A model generated the notes under the pieces. The model had not been told where the DNA came from and ran no database searches. It saw nothing but the letters and a program-made list of their open reading frames with translations. Source: Verrucomicrobiota bacterium (GTDB lineage: Bacteria > Verrucomicrobiota > Verrucomicrobiia > Limisphaerales > J093). Taken from it: a DNA stretch of 6,748 bases. Below are positions 1-6,696 of this stretch, in pieces (the first letter of the stretch is position 1; the number at the start of each line of letters is the position of its first letter). Where the stretch lies: contig JARYMD010000238.1 of the NCBI GenBank assembly GCA_029907285.1, positions 1-6,748 on the forward strand. The letters run 5' to 3'. The position numbers and the translations under genes are program-made.

Positions 1-685
1 ACAATGTGAGCCCTGCTCCGATGTCGCGGGCTGCCTCGATTGCTTCAGAAATGCACATGTGCGTCGGGTGGGGTTTGACGCGAAGTGCATCAATGACGGC
101 CACCTCAACGCCTCTGATCTTGGCGCGGACGGCCTCGGGAATGGACTTGCAATCGGACAGGTACGCCAGCCTGCGGCGTCCGCCTTGGACAAACATAAAG
201 CCAAGCGTGTTAACACGTCCGTGCGGCAGCTCGAACGGCACCACTGTCAAATCGCCGAGGACGAACTGGCCGTTGATTATGTGCGGGTCTGGGAGAAAAT
301 AACCTTTGGGGACCGGCTGGCCATTGAAGGCGTACTGGAAAACCCGGCGCAAAACGTCCATGGTCTCCGCCGATGCATAAACCGGAATTGGCCCGTCGCG
401 CAAATCACAGAACCGCCGGCAATCGTCCAACCCCATAATGTGATCGGCGTGCCCATGTGTGAACAGGACAGCGTCCAGCCAGCGGACGTTTTCACGAAGC
501 ATCTGAAGTCTGAATTCCGGCGGCATGTCAACCACCAGTTTCACCGTGTCGGTGGCGACATATATTGCCGACCGCATTCGGTGGTTCTTCGGATTGGCCA
601 GAAAAGACGCCGGGTATTCGCAGCCGATCATTGGCACGCCCTGCGAAGTTCCCGATCCCAGTATTGTCAGTGCAAAAAAACTCAT
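1..685 (-). CDS. MBL-fold metallo-hydrolase, PhnP-like (C-terminus outside window)
   Basis: Translating the minus strand from ATG 683-685 gives 228 residues with no stop before the window edge, so the gene is 3'-partial. It opens with LGSGTSQGVPMIGC (residues 9-22), typical of the PhnP-like Lactamase_B_2 branch of metallo-beta-lactamase-fold hydrolases. The metal-binding motif is THGHADH (His77, His79, Asp81, His82). Further likely ligands are His155 in LPHGRV and Asp178 in LSDCKS. The PHPTHMCISEA segment (205-215) normally sits just before the last metal-binding His, which would be beyond position 1; roughly 30 residues are probably missing. Relatives are two-metal phosphodiesterases; PhnP itself cleaves 5-phosphoribosyl 1,2-cyclic phosphate. 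No phn genes are visible, so the substrate is unknown. I chose this start because it places the family's opening strand at the N-terminus. The ribosome binding site is weak, and a T7 run follows the start codon. The family call is firm; the exact function is not. Confidence 0.9.
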   Translation of the reverse strand, partial: MSFFALTILGSGTSQGVPMIGCEYPASFLANPKNHRMRSAIYVATDTVKLVVDMPPEFRLQMLRENVRWLDAVLFTHGHADHIMGLDDCRRFCDLRDGPIPVYASAETMDVLRRVFQYAFNGQPVPKGYFLPDPHIINGQFVLGDLTVVPFELPHGRVNTLGFMFVQGGRRRLAYLSDCKSIPEAVRAKIRGVEVAVIDALRVKPHPTHMCISEAIEAARDIGAGLTL

Positions 686-777
686 CCGCCCAATGTTGTC
701 CGTGGCGAAAAGCGCCCATTTTTTCCTTTGCGCGAAAATACCACAACGGACAAATTTGCCGCTAACTAAAACTAACC
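686..777. promoter_or_regulatory. Divergent intergenic region between the MBL hydrolase and recN
   Basis: This 92-bp gap must hold the promoters and translation starts of both divergent genes, unless those promoters lie inside the genes. I see no strong -35/-10 pair on either strand. There is no CTGT-N8-ACAG or GAAC-N4-GTTC SOS box that would mark LexA control of recN. An 8-bp inverted repeat is present: TTGTCCGT at 696-703 and ACGGACAA at 746-753, placed roughly symmetrically in the gap. It might be a pair of operator half-sites, but one such repeat in a gap this size is not unlikely by chance. The recN side ends in ACTAAAACTAACC with no purine-rich ribosome binding site. Confidence 0.35.
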
Positions 778-2493
778 GTGCTGACAACGTTGCGCATTAG
801 AAACCTTGCGCTGGTCACAGACCTGACGCTCGAGTTGCCACCCGGTTTCATAACCATTACAGGTGAGACGGGCGCCGGCAAATCAATAATCATCGGCGCA
901 CTCAATCTCCTGTTGGGCGAACGCGCGGATCGCACCCTGATCCGGAGCGGTGAAGAGGCTTGTTCTGTCGAGGCTGCGTTCGACCTCGGCCCTGCCGAGA
1001 ACAGAATCAAAGTTATTCTCGATTCGCATGGAATTGAACCAACCGGTTCGGGCCAGTTGCTGTTGAAACGGACTTTCACGGTTGCCGGCGCAAACCGGCA
1101 ATACGTCAACGGATCGCCCACGACCCTCCAGGCTCTTGCGGCCATCGGTGAATGGCTCGTGGATGTCCACGGCCCGCACGACCACCAGTCCCTGCTCCAT
1201 CCAAACCGTCAGTTGGCAATACTCGACGCCTTCGGCAACCACGGCAAACATCTCGACGCTTGTGCCGACGCGGTTCGCAAACTCGCCAAAATCCGGACTG
1301 AAAAAGCGGCGCTTGTGATGGACGAGCAAGAGCACGCACGCCAACTGGACCTGCTGCGGTTCCAGGTGCGCGAAATAGAAGAGGCGCGCTTGCGTCCGGG
1401 CGAAGATGACGAGGTCGCCGAAGCATATCGCCGCGCTCAAAACGCGGCTCGCATCGTCCAGCTTGGACGGTCTGCTCTCGGAATTCTTGATGAGGACGAA
1501 AACTCGATTTCCGCTCAGGCCGGTGCGGTCGGCAGATTGCTCAAAGAACTGGTTCGGATCGATTCCAGTGCCGAGGCCATTTTCGCCGCCCACGAACAGT
1601 TCATCACCGGTTTGAGTGAACTCCAAAGCGCGCTCGCCAGATACGTTGACCTGATAGACACCGACCCGGCTCAACTGGCCTCCATCGAGGAGCGATTCAA
1701 CCTCATCCAATCGCTGAAAAGAAAATACGGCAGCACGATCGAGAGCATCCTTGAGACCGCAGCGCAATGCCGCAAACGCCTCGAGACGCTCGAACAAAGG
1801 GAAGCAGAGCTGGCACGTCTTGAGACCGAACAGCAAAAGCTGGAGGACACGCTCTGGCAGCATTGCGCCGAGTTGTCAGCCAAACGCCGGCGGGTTATTC
1901 CCCAACTGGCGGCAGCAGTGTCCCGCGAGTTGGCTGACCTTGGCTTCAAACAAAGCAGGTTCGAAATACAGATGCAAAGCCTCGAACGCAATCAAGTCTC
2001 CGCCGAAAGCTCGCAACGCCCAACCGCCCAGCCCTCGGCGACGGGGATTGACACCGTCGAGTTCATGTTTGCACCCAACCCCGGCGAACCGCCGCGTCCC
2101 CTCCGTGCAATAGCATCGTCCGGGGAAATGGCCCGTGTCATGCTCGCCCTCAAGACGGTCTTGGCCGCTCATGATGAAATCCCGGTTCTCATGTTCGACG
2201 AGGTCGATGCCAACATCGGCGGGGAAACTGCAAACGCAGTCGGCCGGAAACTCCGGCAGATTGCCAATCATCGCCAGGTCTTTTGTATCACGCATCTGCC
2301 CCAGGTGGCCGCCGCCGCAACTGCGCATTTTGTCGTCGAAAAAGAAGTCCGCAGTGGGCGCACAATTTCCACAATGCGCATCCTCAATCCGGATGAACAA
2401 TTGATTGAACTGGCGCGCATGTTCGGCGGCCAGACAGAAGCTGCCCGACAACACGCAGCCGCATTGATTCGTCAACAGAAACAGAAGCGATAG
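778..2493 (+). CDS. recN: DNA repair protein RecN
   Basis: RecN is a cytosolic SMC-like ATPase that acts in recombinational repair of double-strand breaks. The 571-residue length is normal for the family. Visible elements in order are: the opening MLTTLRIRNLALV; the Walker A loop GETGAGKS (29-36); DVHGPHDHQSLL, the family's HGQHEHQ-like segment; a long charged helical middle (about 155-385) with the heptad character of the SMC coiled coil; the ABC signature SSGEMARVMLALK (447-459); Walker B VLMFDEVDANIGG (470-482, Asp474/Glu475); and the switch segment CITHLPQVA (503-511, His506). The GTG start at 778 is chosen because it yields the canonical RecN N-terminus, although no Shine-Dalgarno motif precedes it. 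The signature has SSGE where the textbook form is SGGE. The gene seems monocistronic: its upstream neighbour is divergent and the next gene starts 156 bp downstream. No LexA box is visible, so SOS control is not supported by the sequence. Confidence 0.97.
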   Translation: MLTTLRIRNLALVTDLTLELPPGFITITGETGAGKSIIIGALNLLLGERADRTLIRSGEEACSVEAAFDLGPAENRIKVILDSHGIEPTGSGQLLLKRTFTVAGANRQYVNGSPTTLQALAAIGEWLVDVHGPHDHQSLLHPNRQLAILDAFGNHGKHLDACADAVRKLAKIRTEKAALVMDEQEHARQLDLLRFQVREIEEARLRPGEDDEVAEAYRRAQNAARIVQLGRSALGILDEDENSISAQAGAVGRLLKELVRIDSSAEAIFAAHEQFITGLSELQSALARYVDLIDTDPAQLASIEERFNLIQSLKRKYGSTIESILETAAQCRKRLETLEQREAELARLETEQQKLEDTLWQHCAELSAKRRRVIPQLAAAVSRELADLGFKQSRFEIQMQSLERNQVSAESSQRPTAQPSATGIDTVEFMFAPNPGEPPRPLRAIASSGEMARVMLALKTVLAAHDEIPVLMFDEVDANIGGETANAVGRKLRQIANHRQVFCITHLPQVAAAATAHFVVEKEVRSGRTISTMRILNPDEQLIELARMFGGQTEAARQHAAALIRQQKQKR

Positions 2494-2649
2494 CAAGCGC
2501 ATCCGGTTCCAAATGCCGGGCCGCGTGTTTGTGAAAATGGCCGGTTCACGAGAGCGGCAGACCTTGACCCGGCGGTTGCGGTGTGGTGTCCGCGCCACTC
2601 TAATTCTTTCTTTCAATTGGGCGGCCAGAGCGGCATAAAAAACGGCGAA
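2494..2649. other. Intergenic spacer between recN and the CocE/NonD hydrolase gene
   Basis: This spacer presumably holds the recN transcript end and the promoter of the next gene, but neither is clear. I see no stem followed by a T-run. The only stem noted is weak: GCGG (2578-2581) pairing with CCGC (2590-2593). An open frame from a GTG at 2581 runs into the following gene, but its extra 23 residues look like untranslated leader: they are polar, precede the signal peptide and have no ribosome binding site. Confidence 0.4.
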
Positions 2650-4299
2650 ATGAAACGTTGTGTTACTGTCCTTCTCCGGGTCTGGCTCGCCTGTTCAGCT
2701 TCACACGCAATCGGCACAGCAGTTCGCGCGGCCGATCCCGCGAAACAGACTTTCATGGTTGCCATGCGCGATGGCGTCCGGCTCGCAACTGACGTTCACC
2801 TGCCGACGGGCGATGGCCCGTTCCCGACCGTGCTGGTTCGAACGCCATACAACAAGGATGCTGTCGCAGCATTCGGCGCGGACGGCGCACGGCGCGGTTA
2901 TGCGGTTGTCGTTCAGGACACGCGGGGCCGGTTCGCTTCGGAGGGCGAAAACCTGCCTTTTGAAACGGATGGGTGGGACCGGTTGGCCGATGGATTCGAC
3001 ACTGTCCAGTGGCTGCTCAAACAGTCATGGTGCAACGGCCGGATTGGGACTTTCGGCGGGTCTGCGGTCGGGATCACCCAACTTCTGCTTGCGGGCACGG
3101 GCACAACCAACCTCGCTTGCCAGCACATCACAGTGGGCGCGCCGAGCCTTTATCACGACACAGTCTATCCCGGGGGTGTGTTCAAGAAATCGATCATTGA
3201 AGATTGGCTGCGGATCAGCAAGTTCAGCACAAATGCGTTGGCGCTGTGGATCTCGCACCCGAACCACGACGCATACTGGCGCGAACGCGAGTTGAACCGC
3301 AGATTTCACATGGTCAATACCGCGGCTATTCATATTGGCGGATGGTTTGACATCTTCGCACAGGGCACCATCGATTCATTCACCGGATATCAACACAAGG
3401 GCGGCCCAATGGCACGCGGCCGCCAACGCCTCCTCATGGGACCGTGGACACACGGCGTCCTAACCGACAAAGCCGGCGAGTTGACATTCCCGAACGCCAA
3501 AAAACCGCCCGGCGTTTCCCACGATCTTTGGAAGTGGGTCGATCATCACCTCCGCGGAATCACCAACGGCGTCGAGCGCGAGCCAACTGTCACCTACTAC
3601 GTCATGGGCGACGTGAGCGATCCAAACGCCCCGGGAAACGTCTGGCGAACAGCGTCCAATTGGCCGCCAGAACCTTCCAAAGCCACCGCTTTTTACTTCA
3701 ATGCAGCCAACAAAGCCATCAGCCAAACCAAACCAAGTCAAGCCCGATCACTCTCTTACACGTATGATCCGCGCAACCCTGTGCCTACAATCGGCGGACC
3801 ACAGTTGACAATCCCAGCAGGACCAAAAGACCAGCGTGAGATTGAATCCCGTTCTGATGTGCTCGTCTTCACAAGCGAACCTCTGGCCAACCCCCTCGAA
3901 GTCACTGGCCCCGTCCGGTGCCGATTGTGGGCCTCCAGCGACGCCCCAGACACCGACTGGTTTGTGCGGCTCTGTGACGTCTATCCCGACGGGCGATCAT
4001 TCAATATTTGCGAGGGACAGCTCCGCGCACGGCACAGACGTGGCTTCGATCGTGAAGATTTCATGAAGCCCGGGCGCCCTTACCTCTTTGATATCAACCT
4101 CTGGTCCACAAGTATCGTCTTCAACCGCGGCCATAAGCTGCGCGTGCACATCACCTCAAGCTCCTCCCCGGGCTATGATCCCAATCCGAACACTGGCATG
4201 CCTTTCCGAAGCAGCGACCGCGTGCAGTCCGCGCAAAACACCGTGTGGACCGGGGCAACAAGGGCTTCAGCGCTAATACTCCCCGTCGTAAAACGGTGA
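2650..4299 (+). CDS. Exported CocE/NonD family serine hydrolase (peptidase S15-like)
   Basis: This 549-residue alpha/beta-hydrolase is related to cocaine esterase, alpha-amino-acid ester hydrolases and X-Pro dipeptidyl peptidases, which cleave esters or amides. The ATG at 2650 is preferred over an in-frame GTG at 2581 because it puts a signal peptide at the N-terminus: MKR, a hydrophobic stretch, then AVRA|AD with cleavage near residue 27. The product is therefore probably periplasmic or secreted. The hydrolase domain begins at MRDGVRLATDVHLP (38-51). Tyr67 in RTPYNK matches the family's oxyanion-hole Tyr. The likely triad is Ser138 in GGSAVG, Asp234 in GGWFDIF and His268 in GPWTHG. The residue after the nucleophile is Ala rather than the Tyr of cocaine esterase. 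Residues from about 400 to the end form the PepX_C-type jelly roll (for example DTDWFVRLCDVYPDG and GHKLRVHITSSSSPGYDPNPNTG-like end region). No ribosome binding site is obvious. The substrate cannot be read from context. Confidence 0.93.
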   Translation: MKRCVTVLLRVWLACSASHAIGTAVRAADPAKQTFMVAMRDGVRLATDVHLPTGDGPFPTVLVRTPYNKDAVAAFGADGARRGYAVVVQDTRGRFASEGENLPFETDGWDRLADGFDTVQWLLKQSWCNGRIGTFGGSAVGITQLLLAGTGTTNLACQHITVGAPSLYHDTVYPGGVFKKSIIEDWLRISKFSTNALALWISHPNHDAYWRERELNRRFHMVNTAAIHIGGWFDIFAQGTIDSFTGYQHKGGPMARGRQRLLMGPWTHGVLTDKAGELTFPNAKKPPGVSHDLWKWVDHHLRGITNGVEREPTVTYYVMGDVSDPNAPGNVWRTASNWPPEPSKATAFYFNAANKAISQTKPSQARSLSYTYDPRNPVPTIGGPQLTIPAGPKDQREIESRSDVLVFTSEPLANPLEVTGPVRCRLWASSDAPDTDWFVRLCDVYPDGRSFNICEGQLRARHRRGFDREDFMKPGRPYLFDINLWSTSIVFNRGHKLRVHITSSSSPGYDPNPNTGMPFRSSDRVQSAQNTVWTGATRASALILPVVKR

Positions 4300-4638
4300 A
4301 GATTGAGCCCGAGCATTCCACATCCTGAGCCATCTGCGATGCAAATGTCCTCAAAAGATTCAGGAATGTTCGCGCTCCCGGAAATCTCGCCGGAATGAAG
4401 CTTGGGTGTCCGGGGCCGGTCAGTCGGTGAGTTTTCCGCATTAGAGTCGCCCGGTGACACAGCTCCCAAGTCGTCTTTCGGTGTAGGTCCCGAAGAGAGA
4501 CGATCAATTGGACCGGGCGATTACAGAACCGTTTACTCTTCGATACAACCGTTCAAACTTCAAGAAGGCTTAGCGATCTCAACCGGGCAAGCACCGGGTC
4601 CAAGGGAAAAATCAGCTCCAGCAACGTGTAAAAGTAAC
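4300..4638. other. Non-coding spacer downstream of the CocE/NonD hydrolase gene
   Basis: I find no convincing gene in these 339 bases. The open frames here lack family features, credible starts and ribosome binding sites. There is no T-rich terminator directly after the hydrolase stop. The one strong signal is the nested inverted repeat at 4445-4522, listed separately. The stretch leads into the AT-rich promoter region that begins near 4639. Confidence 0.5.
4445..4522. other. Nested inverted repeat; candidate structured RNA or long hairpin
   Basis: Several complementary arms nest within 78 nt. The outer arms TCGCCCGGT (4447-4455) and ACCGGGCGA (4512-4520) match perfectly, and a G-T plus an A-T pair extend them to 4445 and 4522. 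Directly inside, CCAA (4466-4469) pairs with TTGG (4508-4511). Then TCGTCT (4471-4476) pairs with AGACGA (4498-4503), and TTCGG (4477-4481) pairs with CCGAA (4490-4494) around an 8-nt loop. A 10-nt bulge lies on the left side (4456-4465) and a 3-nt bulge on the right (4495-4497). About 26 pairs stack into one hairpin. No T-run follows on either strand, so it is not a standard intrinsic terminator. It could be a 3'-end or processing structure for the upstream mRNA, a small RNA, or a folded-DNA target. The pairing is directly visible; the function is unknown. Confidence 0.5.
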
Positions 4639-4720
4639 TGACAATGGTGTCAAGAAATCATCAAAATTTTTTTGACATGATTTGGTTCTGTCCTAATATA
4701 GGCCATGTTGTCAATTGACA
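4639..4720. promoter_or_regulatory. Cluster of operator-like dyads around the promoter
   Basis: Three dyads overlap or flank the promoter. TGACA-N4-TGTCA lies at 4639-4652. AAATCAT/ATGATTT arms at 4655-4661 and 4677-4683 continue inward as CAAAA/TTTTG (4662-4666 and 4670-4674), with a 2-nt bulge, and cover the -35 box. The perfect 12-bp palindrome TGTCAATTGACA lies at 4709-4720, just past the expected transcription start. The half-site TGACA/TGTCA occurs five times in these 82 bp. This layout suits binding by a dimeric repressor or activator, but I cannot name the regulator. Confidence 0.5.
4672..4699 (+). promoter_or_regulatory. Sigma-70-type promoter for the choice-of-anchor E protein gene
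   Basis: A perfect -35 hexamer TTGACA (4672-4677) is followed after 16 bp by TAATAT (4694-4699), which matches the -10 consensus at four of six positions. The surroundings are markedly AT-rich within otherwise GC-rich DNA. Transcription would start near 4706, leaving a leader of about 180 nt before the ATG at 4885. A second perfect TTGACA at 4715-4720 has no good -10 partner at normal spacing. A third, on the minus strand at 4649-4654, has only the weak TACACG downstream. Confidence 0.6.
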
Positions 4721-4884
4721 TTGTTTGGAATTTTGCCATGTAGGACGGTGGTTTTCGGGATCAGCGGTTCGGGAAGGGTCAGGGAAAAGCTCAGGCTGAG
4801 CACGGTAAAAAGGGCATCAATAAAGCCCCGAGCCGAGATGGGCAATAGAAAACCGCAAGACGAACAACTAGAGAATCAGAGAGT
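4706..4884 (+). other. Long 5' leader with small hairpins
   Basis: If the promoter at 4672-4699 is used, the mRNA has an untranslated leader of about 180 nt. It contains a tight hairpin GCTCA-GGC-TGAGC (4789-4801). It also contains a GCCC (4825-4828) that could pair either with GGGC at 4812-4815 or with GGGC at 4840-4843, so two alternative hairpins exclude each other. I do not recognise a known riboswitch class. An in-frame reading of part of the leader (4715-4930) overlaps the real gene and shows no family character. Confidence 0.3.
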
Positions 4885-6531
4885 ATGCGAACAAATACTA
4901 ACCTTCTCGAGGGCCGGTTCGGCGCGTTGAGCCGATTGGTCGTAATGCCATTATTGTCTCTGGCGGTGCTGTTTGGCACCCGCAGCCTCGCTCAATCGGA
5001 GCTGGAGACAATCTGCCACTCCGTGAGAATAGAACCTGCGCGGCTCAATTGGGTTGCTCAACTGGATATTCCCCAGTTCGATCCCGCGTTGGGCACACTT
5101 GAAAGCATCGCACTTGAAGTGGATACATCAATTGTCACCGACTTCAAAGCGGAGAATGTTAATAACTGGGGCGACGAAGGTGCGTATGCGCCTGTGACAG
5201 CGTCGATTAGCACGACAGTCTCCCTGCAACTTGAAGGGGCCGTGTTGGCCGCCGCACAGCCCAGCATTTATCGGGAGGACAACATTGCAGCAAGGTACGA
5301 CGGCACGTTTGATTTCGGCGGTACCTCGGGCATTTCTGCAATTGGGATTACTGCTTCGGATACAGCGACCCGTACTCTGAGTGCTGCAAGCGGAGACGAC
5401 CTGAGCGCGTTTGTTGGGAACAGTGCGGTATCGATGACACTTTCCGCCGCGGGCTTTTCCAAGGTGAAAGGCTCGGGAAACCTCGCCATCTCGATAAGCA
5501 CTGATGCGGGAGGGACCGTCAAAGTCTGCTACTTTTACAGGAGAACACCTCCGGGCGGTGGCTTTTGCGTGTTTGTGGAAGGCCAGATTGTATGCGAAGG
5601 CGAGCCTGGCATCCTGACTGCGCAAGTGATTGCCCAGCCAACGGGACCACAGAGCACAGAGTTCTACTACACTTGGTACTACCCGAACGGCGACCCCGTC
5701 ACAGATGAGAACGGCCAGCCTGTGAACACTCACGCGATCGAAGTTGATCAGCCCGGTACTTACACCGTTGACGTGTGGGATGGAAATGGCGGCCGGGCCA
5801 CAGCAACAGGCGAACTTGAAGCTGTGCCCGCACCCGAGCCCGGGTTGGCTCTTCCGAATCCATTGCCGCGAGCTGGAGAGCAGGCCACGCTCGAGCCAAT
5901 TAATATCAACGACATTATCGCTCCCAATGCAACATACGAATGGACAATCAAGGCCACCGGACCCGGCTGGGAAATAGTCGATGGCCAGGACAGGCCGATG
6001 TTAACCTACAGAGCGGGCTCGAGTGGCACAGCACTGTTCACTCTGAAAGTGACATATTCATACGGTTGTTCCAAACAAGCGTCTATCCGCTTCGGCCTCA
6101 ACCCGGGCGAAGGATGCACTATTGGCTTCTGGCGCAATAAGAATGGGATGAGCTTGATCGACGGCGATGATTTGACAGCTCTCAATGAGCTCAGTCTCAG
6201 GAAGGCGGATGGGAACTCTCCCGATTTCACCGGCAAGACTGCATTCGGGAACTGGCTCAAATCTGCAAACTCGGTGAACATGGCTTACATGCTTTCTGCG
6301 CAGCTTGCCGCGTTCACACTCAATGTGCGGCACGATTTCTACACGCCAGAAACGATGATCCCAGTCACGGTCGGGGGCAGCACATCATACCTCTCGGCCG
6401 TTAGCTTGATCCAGGAAGTGAACAAAATGCTGGAGCAGGACGGGTATGTGCCCAAGGGAGACTCAAACCGTGCTCTGTTTGAGGCTTATTCAAAGGCGCT
6501 TGACGCCGCGAACAACAATTGCCGCAGGTGA
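4885..6531 (+). CDS. Secreted choice-of-anchor E domain protein with C-terminal GFWxNKNG domain
   Basis: This 548-residue exported protein of unknown function begins with a signal peptide: Arg11 and Arg17, the hydrophobic core LVVMPLLSLAVLFGT (18-32), and cleavage near SLA|QS (36/37). Residues about 44-218 match the choice-of-anchor E domain as I know it (FDPALGTLESIALEVD, YDGTFDFGGTSG, LSAFVG, GSGNLAISIST), a beta-rich surface module. A PPGGG linker leads to two Ig/PKD-like segments (about 227-316 and 320-405, for example GTYTVDVWDGNGG and YEWTIKATGPGW). The last part (411-548) opens with CTIGFWRNKNG and ends KALDAANNNCRR; it resembles a domain recurring at the C-termini of secreted bacterial proteins (NMAYMLSAQLAAFTLNV is its most typical stretch). 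No PEP-CTERM, LPXTG or sortase-like tail or terminal membrane helix is present. It has seven cysteines (44, 215, 228, 237, 395, 411, 546). A dedicated promoter region lies upstream; the ribosome binding site is only a weak GAGAG. Confidence 0.85.
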   Translation: MRTNTNLLEGRFGALSRLVVMPLLSLAVLFGTRSLAQSELETICHSVRIEPARLNWVAQLDIPQFDPALGTLESIALEVDTSIVTDFKAENVNNWGDEGAYAPVTASISTTVSLQLEGAVLAAAQPSIYREDNIAARYDGTFDFGGTSGISAIGITASDTATRTLSAASGDDLSAFVGNSAVSMTLSAAGFSKVKGSGNLAISISTDAGGTVKVCYFYRRTPPGGGFCVFVEGQIVCEGEPGILTAQVIAQPTGPQSTEFYYTWYYPNGDPVTDENGQPVNTHAIEVDQPGTYTVDVWDGNGGRATATGELEAVPAPEPGLALPNPLPRAGEQATLEPININDIIAPNATYEWTIKATGPGWEIVDGQDRPMLTYRAGSSGTALFTLKVTYSYGCSKQASIRFGLNPGEGCTIGFWRNKNGMSLIDGDDLTALNELSLRKADGNSPDFTGKTAFGNWLKSANSVNMAYMLSAQLAAFTLNVRHDFYTPETMIPVTVGGSTSYLSAVSLIQEVNKMLEQDGYVPKGDSNRALFEAYSKALDAANNNCRR

Positions 6532-6696
6532 CCTGTGCCTTGAACCCGGCAACCACACCGGAATCATGGTCCCGGCGTTTGTCCTCACTTGATCCAGCAC
6601 GGACGGCTATGGCAGCGGGGACACGTATTTCGTGCCAGCCTCACAGCACGAGTGCCATGCTCGATTTTCATCAGCGGCCATTGTGCAGTAATTCCT
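6532..6696. other. Non-coding region downstream of the secreted protein gene
   Basis: I see no gene here. The minor hairpins, such as CACG-TATTT-CGTG (6622-6634), lack a following T-run, so no intrinsic terminator can be called. The frames past the stop codon do not encode a hidden anchor or membrane tail for the preceding protein. Confidence 0.45.

Noticed and set aside
717..719. Upstream ATG on the minus strand with a purine-rich AAAGGA before it, as start for the MBL hydrolase
   Set aside because: It is out of frame with the hydrolase. The in-frame ATG at 683-685 already gives the normal family N-terminus, so a frameshift in the T7 run is not needed.
704..724. Possible small terminator, GGCG-AAAAG-CGCC then a T-run
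   Set aside because: The stem is only 4 bp, and no plus-strand gene lies upstream within the window to terminate.
59..769. 236-residue plus-strand open frame at the left end
   Set aside because: It is antisense to the MBL-fold hydrolase, whose metal-binding motifs prove that the minus strand is the coding one.
883..1863. 326-residue open frame on the minus strand inside recN
   Set aside because: It lies wholly antisense to a clear recN and its translation has no recognisable family pattern. Long antisense frames are common in GC-rich coding DNA.
4445..4522. Possible integron attC site
   Set aside because: The nested hairpin superficially resembles a folded attC, but I find no paired RYYYAAC/GTTRRRY end boxes and no cassette arrangement.
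4402..4641. 79-residue plus-strand open frame in the spacer
   Set aside because: It has no ribosome binding site and no family resemblance, and it runs through the nested inverted repeat.
4706..4884. Possible cyclic-di-GMP or other known riboswitch
   Set aside because: Short matches such as GGGCA and CCGAGATGGG do not build the conserved core of any class I know.
5128..5733. 201-residue minus-strand open frame
   Set aside because: It is a shadow of the secreted protein gene and shows no domain pattern of its own.
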